Source: Haloferula rosea (GTDB lineage: Bacteria; Verrucomicrobiota; Verrucomicrobiia; Verrucomicrobiales; Akkermansiaceae). From it: a stretch of DNA of 64,000 nucleotides. Both the position numbers and the translations under genes were made by a program. Below are positions 15,049 to 22,432 of this stretch, piece by piece. The notes beneath the pieces are model-generated. The model saw nothing but the letters and a program-made list of their open reading frames with translations, was not told the DNA's origin and searched no databases. The stretch lies in contig NZ_JAENII010000005.1 of the NCBI RefSeq assembly GCF_016595525.1, forward strand, positions 186,001-250,000, given 5' to 3'. Every line of letters starts with the position of its first letter. The stretch's first letter is position 1.

Positions 15049-16025
15049 GCGGAAACGCTCTCAGGCTTGTCTTCGACTGGCAACTCCCGGAACAGTCCTG
15101 GCAGATCCGGGAGAAGGGCCTGGGTCTCGGCGCGCTGTGAGCTGAGGATCCGGCCCTTGTGGAAAAGGAAGGCTCCGGGAAGCTGCAGGCCGTCACCCGC
15201 AACATGGCCGATGCCACAGCCACGGACGAGGGCGAGAGCGAGAGGTAGCCAGACTTTGGGGCCGAATAGCTCAAAGAAGCCCCCCTTGCCCAGACCGAAG
15301 GCGCGGTAGAGTTCGCACATGGGATCGGCAATGCGGGAAACGTCTCCTTGGTTCCGGAGGTATTCATTTTCGCCCCCTGGTGACAGCATGTGGACGAGCA
15401 CGAGTCGGCCGTTCCGGCGTTCCGCCTCCTGCTTCAGATCCTCCAGTTCACGGAGGATCTTCCGTGTGAAGGTGCATCCGAAGTGACGCAGGAACACCAG
15501 CACGATGAGTCCTTTCTCGGAGGCCTCGGCAAGGGTCTCATCCGAGGAAAGCCGGTAGTGGGCGGCCGCCTCATCGATGGTGAGGGGCGGCGCGCCGGAT
15601 GCGGGGCGTCCGACGTGGGCCTGGGCCGCGGCCCAGAGGATGGCGGCGAAGGGGAACCACCAGAGCAGGTCGTCAAGTCCGACCAGCAGTCCTACTCCCA
15701 TGGGCACGGCGCCTTCGATGGCAGCGAGGACGAAGAGGATGAGGACCAGATTGAATTTGATGAAGCCCACCAGCACGATGGCCCAGTGGCGCACGGGTGA
15801 GCGAGCGGCGATCAGGAAGCCGAGGCCGAAGACCCCGGAGATGAGCCCCATACCCCGCCACATCATCGGGTGCCGGGGACGCTCAACGCCGAACCAGTCG
15901 AAATAGTGATGCGGCCACGCATTGGTCCACAGGCAGAAAAGAAGGTGGTAGATACCGGCAACCACAAGCAAGCGGGGCATCCAATTGGCCGCCCGGCAGG
16001 CTCCCTCGCTGCATCGATCAAGCAT
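15045..16025 (-). CDS. Membrane protein with a C-terminal peroxiredoxin-like (AhpC/TSA-2) domain
   Basis: The 326-residue protein has about four membrane segments in residues 15-145 (MPRLLVVAGIYHLLFCLW, GLISGVFGLGFLIAA, AIVLVGFIKFNLVLILFVLAA). A thioredoxin fold of the PRXL2/AhpC-TSA-2 type follows, with VFLRHFGCTFTRKILREL. In such families the motif is often CxxC. Here the second position is Thr, leaving one candidate peroxidatic Cys. The gene heads a two-gene operon with the SDR. The membrane part resembles DoxX-like or unknown proteins. Function is not established. Confidence 0.75.
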   Translation of the reverse strand: MLDRCSEGACRAANWMPRLLVVAGIYHLLFCLWTNAWPHHYFDWFGVERPRHPMMWRGMGLISGVFGLGFLIAARSPVRHWAIVLVGFIKFNLVLILFVLAAIEGAVPMGVGLLVGLDDLLWWFPFAAILWAAAQAHVGRPASGAPPLTIDEAAAHYRLSSDETLAEASEKGLIVLVFLRHFGCTFTRKILRELEDLKQEAERRNGRLVLVHMLSPGGENEYLRNQGDVSRIADPMCELYRAFGLGKGGFFELFGPKVWLPLALALVRGCGIGHVAGDGLQLPGAFLFHKGRILSSQRAETQALLPDLPGLFRELPVEDKPESVSA

Positions 16026-16122
16026 GGAGGAGGCTAGATCGGTTTCAGAACGGCGCAAGTGGCGATGCCGGTCCTGTCCTTGCAGGTTGACCGGAGAGGG
16101 ACGGCGGGGTTTGCTGCATGGA

Positions 16123-17679
16123 ATGACGGGTTCCGATGATTCTCCATGGCGAAGGTTCCCGCTATTCCTTGCGGCTTGCAGTCTTTCCACGGGGGTGGCT
16201 TGTGGCGGGGGCGTGACCCTGATCACCCACGGATTCAATGGCAACGTGACAGACTGGGTGATCCCGATGGGGGAGGTCATGATGGACCACCCCGGCTTCG
16301 ATGGAGATGACATTTCCTGCTATGAAATGGAGGTGACCTCCGGCGGGGGTGGCTTGCAGGTGTCGATGATCCATCTTGGTGGTCCGGTCTGGAATGCCGT
16401 GGAGTCCGGCGAGATCGTGGTGAAGCTGGATTGGTCGAGTCGTGCGGGCCTGTTCGGATCATCCGCAAGTCAGGTGGCCTCCGTGGCGGCCAATGCGCTT
16501 CGCGATCCGACCCTTCTTGATTCGGGAAACGGTCGTGCTTTGGCGGAACTGCCGCTGCATCTGATCGGGCACAGTCGGGGGGGCTCGGTGGTGTGCGAGA
16601 TCGCCCGCTATCTCGGGGAGCGGGGCGTCTGGGTGGATCAGGTGACGGCCTTGGATCCCTACCCGGTCAGCCTCTTCGGGGATGTCCCAGCGAGAAGTTG
16701 GGAGAACGTGCTGTACATGGAGAGCTACTGGCAGGACATGGATTTCCCGGACGGTTCTGACATTTCCGGGGCCTACAACCGCAAGCTCACCAGCCTGAGC
16801 GGTGGTTACTCCTCAGCTCACAGTGATACCCATCTCTGGTATCATGGAACGATCGATCTCTCGACGCCGGCGACCGACACGCAGGAGACGATCGGGGTTT
16901 CTCAAAGGACGTCCTGGTGGACGCCGGCAGAGAATCAGGGAGCGGACACGGGATTCCTCTACAGCCGGATCGGCGGTGGCGACCGCACGAGCACGGCGCA
17001 GCCCGGTGGAGGCAGTCAGATTCGGGACGGCTTGAACCAGACCTATGATTTCGGTGTGTCGGGTGGAGTAAACCGGGAGTTGCTCGGTTCGAAGACCGAC
17101 GTCTGGCCCAACTTGATCATCGCACGCCGTACGACGGCAGGCCCGCTTGAGGCGGGATCGGACCTCGAGGTGGAGATGTTCTATCAAGACGGTGCGTCGG
17201 CCCTGGATCCTGGTTTGACGGTCTCTCTGGATCCCGACCGCAATCCGTGGAACGGGAACGAGATCACCCTCGAGGCATTCACTGTGCCTGCGGCCGGAGC
17301 CTTCGCCGTGCTCAACGAGGTGAGAAGCGCGGATACGACGGGGGTTCCAGTAGGTTCCTATGCGGTATTGTTGACCCTGTCTCAGGGTGGCAGGCAGCGG
17401 CACTTCCATGCGGCGGAGGGAGTGGTCATTACTGCGGCTCCCATGCCGATGGAGATCGTGGCGGGAACCACCGGATTGGTGAACGGGCTGTTTGGATTCG
17501 AAGTCAGCGGGACTCCGGGCACCGAGGTGGTGGTCGAGGCCAGCGAGGACATGAGTGGCTGGGATGCGGTGGCATCACAGACCCTGGGTTCGGCGAACTG
17601 GGTTTTCAGTGATCCCGACACGGCGCTCTACGGACGACGTTTCTATCGCCTCGCCGGGCCATCCGTTTCTCCACCGTAG
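16123..17679 (+). CDS. Secreted lipase-like alpha/beta hydrolase
   Basis: The 518-residue protein starts at 16123 with a signal peptide (RRFPLFLAACSLSTGVACG). The hydrolase begins at LITHGFNGNVTDW, with nucleophile elbow GHSRGG. A likely Asp lies in VTALDPYP, and a His candidate in SSAHSDTHLWY. The C-terminal 100 residues look like a beta-sandwich with the ending FYRLAGPSV, a form seen at the ends of many verrucomicrobial secreted proteins. Substrate is unknown. The start lies outside the divergent gene at 16025. Confidence 0.8.
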   Translation: MTGSDDSPWRRFPLFLAACSLSTGVACGGGVTLITHGFNGNVTDWVIPMGEVMMDHPGFDGDDISCYEMEVTSGGGGLQVSMIHLGGPVWNAVESGEIVVKLDWSSRAGLFGSSASQVASVAANALRDPTLLDSGNGRALAELPLHLIGHSRGGSVVCEIARYLGERGVWVDQVTALDPYPVSLFGDVPARSWENVLYMESYWQDMDFPDGSDISGAYNRKLTSLSGGYSSAHSDTHLWYHGTIDLSTPATDTQETIGVSQRTSWWTPAENQGADTGFLYSRIGGGDRTSTAQPGGGSQIRDGLNQTYDFGVSGGVNRELLGSKTDVWPNLIIARRTTAGPLEAGSDLEVEMFYQDGASALDPGLTVSLDPDRNPWNGNEITLEAFTVPAAGAFAVLNEVRSADTTGVPVGSYAVLLTLSQGGRQRHFHAAEGVVITAAPMPMEIVAGTTGLVNGLFGFEVSGTPGTEVVVEASEDMSGWDAVASQTLGSANWVFSDPDTALYGRRFYRLAGPSVSPP

Positions 17680-17725
17680 TCGTGGATGAGGTAGAGCCCC
17701 CTTGACCGGGAGGCCGGGAGTTTCC

Positions 17726-18703
17726 ATGGTCCGCCGCATGCGAATTCTGACGGGTCTCCAACCGAGCGGGAAACTTCATGTCGGCAACTACTTCGGGGCG
17801 ATGGAGCCTGCGGTGAAGTTGCAGGATGAGGGAGAGGCGTTCTACTTCATCGCGAACTACCACGCGATGACGAGCGTCCGAAACCCCCAGGACCTCAGGG
17901 ACTACACCCGTGAGCTGGCAGTGGATTTCCTCGCCTGTGGACTGGATCCCGAGCGGGCGGTTTTCTTCCGCCAGTCGGATGTGCCCGAGGTGAATGAACT
18001 GGCGTGGATCCTGTCGACGGTCTGTCCGATGAGTCTGCTGGAAAAGTGTCACTCGTACAAGGACAAGACGGCCAAGGGCATTTCCCCGAACCACGGGTTG
18101 TTCGCCTACCCGGTACTGATGGCCGCTGACATCCTGCTCTACGATTCCAACCTCGTGCCAGTGGGGAAGGATCAGAAGCAGCACCTCGAGGTGACGCGTG
18201 ATCTGGCGGGAAAGATCAACGAAGCGTATGGTGAGGGAACTCTAGTAGTTCCAGAACCGATGATTCGCGATGAGTCGGGGGTGATCCCCGGTCTCGACGG
18301 CCAGAAGATGAGCAAGAGCTACAACAACACGCTGCCGCTCTTCGGTGATGAGAAGCCATCGAAGAAGCTCATCATGCGCATCAAGACCGACTCGACGCCG
18401 GTGGAGGATCCCAAGCCGGTCGAGGGTTCGTTGATCCTGCCTCTGTTCCGTTTGTTTGCGGATGACGCCGCCTATCAGGACATGATCCGCTCGCACGAAG
18501 AAGGTGGCTGTGGCTACGGCGATCTGAAGAAGCGCCTGGCCGAGGCCTACTGGGAGTACTTCGAGCCGATGCGTCAGCGCCGCGCCGAGTTGATCGACAA
18601 CATCGACCACGTCGATTCCGTGTTGGCTGCAGGAGCGACCCGGGCTCGTGAGGAGGCGACCAAGGTGATTGATCGAGTGAGGAAGGCGGTCGGCCTCAAG
18701 TAG
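17726..18703 (+). CDS. trpS: Tryptophanyl-tRNA synthetase
   Basis: The protein of 325 residues is a class I synthetase. The HIGH equivalent is PSGKLHVGNYFGA and the KMSKS loop is GQKMSKSYNNTLPLF. AIDxxQ-type tRNA/Trp recognition is represented by VGKDQKQHLEVTRD. It charges tRNA-Trp. GGGAG lies five bases before the ATG at 17726, and an in-frame ATG also exists at 17738. The next gene begins three bases after the stop. Confidence 0.97.
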   Translation: MVRRMRILTGLQPSGKLHVGNYFGAMEPAVKLQDEGEAFYFIANYHAMTSVRNPQDLRDYTRELAVDFLACGLDPERAVFFRQSDVPEVNELAWILSTVCPMSLLEKCHSYKDKTAKGISPNHGLFAYPVLMAADILLYDSNLVPVGKDQKQHLEVTRDLAGKINEAYGEGTLVVPEPMIRDESGVIPGLDGQKMSKSYNNTLPLFGDEKPSKKLIMRIKTDSTPVEDPKPVEGSLILPLFRLFADDAAYQDMIRSHEEGGCGYGDLKKRLAEAYWEYFEPMRQRRAELIDNIDHVDSVLAAGATRAREEATKVIDRVRKAVGLK

Positions 18704-18706
18704 CGG

Positions 18707-19087
18707 ATGAAGGGACGAGGCAATTTTGGGGCTTGCCTGGTTGTCTTGGCCGTCCTTCTCGGAACGGGTGCATGGTGGTTTGCCGGCCGACTGAAGCAGG
18801 CGAAGATGAGGTCCCAATGCAGCGTGCTGGCCGCGGAGATCGAGCGTGCCCGCCAATCGGTTGGCCGTCGCTTCGAACTCGATTCATTCCTCGAGGAATT
18901 CGAAGGCAGGGGCTTGGTGGATCGGAATCATGCAGGAGAGTTGGTCGATGTCTGGGGGACTCCTCTGGAGATCGGGGAGGAAGTGGTGACATCCGCGGGC
19001 CGTGATCGGGTCTTCGGCACCGAGGATGACGACTCGTCCTCCAGGCCGCGGGCCGTTCCCGGTGTGCGACCGCGGATGGGTGAGTGA
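18707..19087 (+). CDS. Pseudopilin-like small protein with N-terminal anchor
   Basis: The 126-residue protein has one N-terminal membrane helix (ACLVVLAVLLGTGAWWFAG). A C-terminal segment, ELVDVWGTPLEIG followed by VTSAGRDRVFGTEDDD, matches the calcium-binding end of GspG major pseudopilins (DxWGxP, SxGxDxxxGTxDD). The prepilin peptidase site is not clear, because the helix is not preceded by a recognisable GFTLIE. It probably derives from the GspG fold and is exported. It is cotranscribed with trpS by position, with no functional link evident. Confidence 0.65.
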   Translation: MKGRGNFGACLVVLAVLLGTGAWWFAGRLKQAKMRSQCSVLAAEIERARQSVGRRFELDSFLEEFEGRGLVDRNHAGELVDVWGTPLEIGEEVVTSAGRDRVFGTEDDDSSSRPRAVPGVRPRMGE

Positions 19088-19393
19088 CCCGGGGAGCGAC
19101 TGCCGGGCGGGAAGGGGGAGATTTGGAGGATATGGGGTCCTCGTGGGCGATTCCCGTGGCCGAAGAATTCCTTTGCCAAGGAGGGTCCGGGGACGCAGAG
19201 TGGCCCCGTTCGAGCGAGGACGTGTCTGTGATGGTTTCCAGACACTCCGGGTTTTGAAAGTTCCAATCGGCCGATTTGTGTGCCCGGAACCCTGATTTCC
19301 CCGGCCTGACGCAATCGTAACGGCTCCATCAGAGCGAACCCGGATGATTCGGGTGATTTCTGGAGCAACCCCACGTTTCCCAAGAGTACTTCA
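19088..19393 (+). other. Non-coding gap between the pseudopilin-like gene and yebC
   Basis: These 306 bp hold no convincing frame. Small hairpins such as CCCG-gatgatt-CGGG near the yebC start are seen, but no T-run terminator or clear promoter is visible. Confidence 0.5.
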
Positions 19394-20146
19394 ATGGCAG
19401 GTCACAACAAGTGGTCGAAGGTGAAGCATATCAAGGCCCGGGTGGATGTCATCCGGGGTAAGGTATTCAGCAAGTGTGCCCACGAAATCGCCATCGCAGC
19501 CCGCGATGGAGGTGGAGATCCGGGCATGAATGCACGCCTGCGCACGGCCATCGACAACGCCAAGTCGGTTTCGATGCCGAAGGACAAGATCGAACGTGCG
19601 GTGAAGAAGGGGACCGGCGAGTTGGGGGGCGATGCGATCCAAGAGGTCACCTATGAGGGCTACGGTCCCGAGGGCATTGCCTTCATCATCGAGACGGCGA
19701 CCGACAACCTCAATCGGACGGCAGCCGACATGCGTGAAATCTTCACCAAGAATGGTGGCAGTGTCGCGACCCAGGGCAGCGTGTCCTATCAGTTCGACCG
19801 CAAGGGTGAGATCCGGATTCCCGCCGCCGGGGTCGATCAGGATTCGCTGATGGAGTCGGCGATCCTTGCAGGAGCCGACGACGTGCTTTTCGACGAGGAG
19901 GAACACGACGTGCTTACCTCGCCAACTGAACTCGCGGCTGTGGCCGGCAAGCTCCGGGAAGCTGGATTCGAGCCGACGTCCGAGCGGCTCATCTCCATCG
20001 CCCAGACTCCCAGTGTGGTGGAGGACGAGGAGCTGGCGCAGCGGGTGATGAAGCTCTACGAGCGCCTCGACGAGTATCAGGACACCCTGAACGTTTTCAC
20101 CAATTTCGAAATCAGCGACGCCGTGCTTGAGCAACTCAACGCGTAG
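19394..20146 (+). CDS. yebC: YebC/TACO1-family translation factor
   Basis: The 250-residue protein begins MAGHNKWSKVKHIKARVD, the signature of YebC/PmpR/TACO1. The family motifs DNAKSVSMPKDKIERAVKKG and YEGYGPEGIAFIIE follow. Originally described as a transcriptional regulator, the family is now known to help ribosomes through proline-rich stretches. Full length is normal. It lies 38 bp upstream of rho. Confidence 0.95.
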   Translation: MAGHNKWSKVKHIKARVDVIRGKVFSKCAHEIAIAARDGGGDPGMNARLRTAIDNAKSVSMPKDKIERAVKKGTGELGGDAIQEVTYEGYGPEGIAFIIETATDNLNRTAADMREIFTKNGGSVATQGSVSYQFDRKGEIRIPAAGVDQDSLMESAILAGADDVLFDEEEHDVLTSPTELAAVAGKLREAGFEPTSERLISIAQTPSVVEDEELAQRVMKLYERLDEYQDTLNVFTNFEISDAVLEQLNA

Positions 20147-20183
20147 TCCCTCTCCAACATTTTCTCCCCAAACCGACCTATCC

Positions 20184-22022
20184 ATGAGCGACGACCCGAC
20201 TCACCAGCCTGAACTTTTTGCGGATTCTCCGAAGCCGGCGGCCAAGAAGACTGCGAAAAAAGCGGCGAAGAAAGCCGCCAAGAAGGTGGCGAAAAAGGCT
20301 GCCAAGAAGGTGACCAAGAAAGTGGCGAAGAAGGCCGCGAAGCAGGCAACCAAGAACGTCGCGAAGAGTTCGGACGAAGTTGCCGCCAAGGATGAACCGA
20401 AGGCCTCCAACAAGTCCGAGGCCACCGAGGTGAAGGCAAGGAAGCCCGAATCCAAGGAGTCATCAACCTACGACGGCCCATCCTCCAAGGGGGACTCATC
20501 GGCTCCGCCGAAGGAGCGCCGGACCAGGGATGACAGGGGGCGTCAGGATTCCGGAGAGGGGGGCGAGAAGGTTCGCTATGGCCGCGTGCCTGGTGGAGGT
20601 CCGGTGGACCGCAGTGGTGACGACGACCGCCGCGATGATCGTCGCGAGGGACGTCGTGAGGGGAATCAAGACCGGCAGGGCAATCAGGACCGTCAGGGCG
20701 GGCAGGGCAATCAGGATCGTCAGGACCGCCAGAATCGCCAAGGAGGACAGAATCGCGGTGGAGAAGGTGGTCAGGAGGGTGGAGGTCGCAACAAGCGCCG
20801 CCGTCGTCGTCGTCGCCGTGGAGATCGCGGAGATCGTGGTGGCCGTGAGGAAGGTCGCGGCAATGGCGATCAGCGTGATGACTACGAGGACCGACCGGTG
20901 GTGCTTGAGGGGCCGAAGGAGGCAATCAGCGGATTGTTGGAGATGGCCCCGAAGGGATTCGGTTTCCTTCGACTCCCCGAGAAGAACTTCGAGCAGGCGA
21001 AGGATGATGCCTTTGTCTCACCCGATCTGGTGAGAAAGCATGGTTTGAGGGTGGGGGTGTGGATTGAAGGATTCACGCAGCAGGGGCCACGTGGTCCCCA
21101 ATTGGTGGACATCACCACGGTGAACGACCTGCCGCCTGAAGAAGCGAGGAAGGCACCGGCCTTCGAGGAACTGAAGGCGATCAATCCGGAGAAGCGGATT
21201 TCGTTTGAAACGACCCAGGACCGCTACACGACCCGGGTGGTCGATTTGATTTCTCCGGTGGGTCGGGGGCAGCGTGGATTGATTGTTTCCCCACCGCGCT
21301 CGGGCAAAACGACGCTCCTGCTGCATGTCGCGGAAGCGGTGCGCGAGCTTCACGATGAAACCCTGCACCTGATGGTCCTCCTGGTGGACGAACGTCCGGA
21401 GGAGGTGACGGAATTCCGTCGATCCCTGCCCGGGGCCGAAATTTATGCGAGTTCGAACGATGAGCATCCGCGCAACCATACAAGGATCGCGGAGATTGCG
21501 ATCGAGCGTGCCAAGCGCCTGGTCGAGGCAGGGAAGCATGTCTTCCTGTTGATGGATTCCATCACGCGCCTCGCCCGTGCCTACAACGGTGGCATGCGCA
21601 GCAAGGGCCGTGGTGTGGGTTCCGGAGGAATCATGGTGGGGGCGCTTGAGACGCCGCGTCGCTTGTTCGCGGCAGCGCGGAACACCCGGGAGGCCGGGTC
21701 GCTGACGATTCTGGCGACCGCGCTGGTTCAGACCAACAGCCGGGGGGACGAGGCGATCTTCCAGGAGTTCAAGGGAACGGGGAACATGGAACTCGTTCTG
21801 GACCGGAAAATCGCGGAAAACTACATCTATCCGGCGGTTGATATCTTCAAATCGGGGACCCGCCGGGAGGAGCTTCTGCTTCCCGAGCACACGCTGCACA
21901 AGATCCACATGATCCGGCGTGGTCTATCAGGACACCGCCCTGAGGAGGCCATGGAGCGGCTTCTTTTCTTCCTGAAACGCTTCCCCAACAATCCTCAGAT
22001 GTTGTTGGAAATCAAAGGGTAG
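20184..22022 (+). CDS. rho: Transcription termination factor Rho with a long disordered N-terminus
   Basis: The protein has 612 residues against about 420 for E. coli Rho. Residues 20-61 are an H1-like array of KKAAKK repeats. Residues 110-235 are Arg/Gly/Asp/Gln-rich, including GNQDRQG repeats and an eight-Arg run at 205-212. The conserved Rho follows: RNA-binding domain (GLLEMAPKGFGFLR), Walker A (SPPRSGKTTLL), Walker B (VLLVDERPEEVTEFRR) and the Q-loop region (SGGIMVGALETPRR). It is a hexameric RNA helicase that ends transcription. The start at 20184 is chosen because the longer frame overlaps yebC. Confidence 0.97.
   Translation: MSDDPTHQPELFADSPKPAAKKTAKKAAKKAAKKVAKKAAKKVTKKVAKKAAKQATKNVAKSSDEVAAKDEPKASNKSEATEVKARKPESKESSTYDGPSSKGDSSAPPKERRTRDDRGRQDSGEGGEKVRYGRVPGGGPVDRSGDDDRRDDRREGRREGNQDRQGNQDRQGGQGNQDRQDRQNRQGGQNRGGEGGQEGGGRNKRRRRRRRRGDRGDRGGREEGRGNGDQRDDYEDRPVVLEGPKEAISGLLEMAPKGFGFLRLPEKNFEQAKDDAFVSPDLVRKHGLRVGVWIEGFTQQGPRGPQLVDITTVNDLPPEEARKAPAFEELKAINPEKRISFETTQDRYTTRVVDLISPVGRGQRGLIVSPPRSGKTTLLLHVAEAVRELHDETLHLMVLLVDERPEEVTEFRRSLPGAEIYASSNDEHPRNHTRIAEIAIERAKRLVEAGKHVFLLMDSITRLARAYNGGMRSKGRGVGSGGIMVGALETPRRLFAAARNTREAGSLTILATALVQTNSRGDEAIFQEFKGTGNMELVLDRKIAENYIYPAVDIFKSGTRREELLLPEHTLHKIHMIRRGLSGHRPEEAMERLLFFLKRFPNNPQMLLEIKG
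20661..20729 (+). repeat. In-frame tandem repeat coding GNQDRQG in rho
   Basis: About three degenerate copies of a 21 to 27-base unit encode GNQDRQ(G) within the disordered N-terminus of Rho. The repeats vary at wobble positions, so they are maintained at protein level. They are not CRISPR or mobile DNA. Confidence 0.6.
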
Positions 22023-22432
22023 CGATTCGAGTCATGGGTTTTTCCGAAGGGTCTCTTCGGGAAAACGAAGTTTTACTGAAAAAATCCGGCCGCTGCGACG
22101 TTTTAGGGGTGTAGATCGACTGCCGCAAGGCAGCAAGATTTCGCCTGAAGGCCCAAAGCCCAAAGGTAGAGGGCTCGGTTTCGAATTCGTCAGGTTTTTG
22201 GGTTTTTTCCTGGTGAGTTTCGACCGGGCCCTCGCTTTTTTTCCGGGGGTGCCTTTCGAGGGCGTGGGGGAGTGCTCGGCGACCAAGCATTAGCATGGAA
22301 GGGTGTTCCTCAGCGAATGAGGGAAGGGGGAATGCGCGAATTCCAGTCCGGGAGGGCGTTGGCAATTCAGGAGGGCATCGGGAATCCACGCTTCTTTACA
22401 AAACCCGGGGGCTCTGGCATCCCTCCGCGGCG
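22023..22432 (+). other. Structured non-coding region between rho and valS
   Basis: The 410 bp hold no convincing gene. Hairpins include a bulged TTTTCCGAAG/CTTCGGGAAAA pair near 22040-22065, CTGCC-GCAA-GGCAG with a GNRA loop at 22120-22133, and AGCCC/GGGCT at 22157-22175. Several T-runs follow up to 22235. The first hairpin may help terminate rho, and the rest could be a valS leader. No T-box signature (AGGGTGG specifier-antiterminator) was found. An in-frame upstream extension of valS to 22295 looks non-coding. Confidence 0.45.

Noticed and set aside
20640-20890. Repeat-rich DNA that could be a CRISPR or mobile element
   Set aside because: The repeats are short, unevenly spaced and stay in frame within rho, encoding a disordered region.
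22295-22432. A 46-residue N-terminal extension of valS
   Set aside because: Its composition is unlike ValRS and the family starts at LPTAYEPQAVEEKW, reached from the ATG at 22433.
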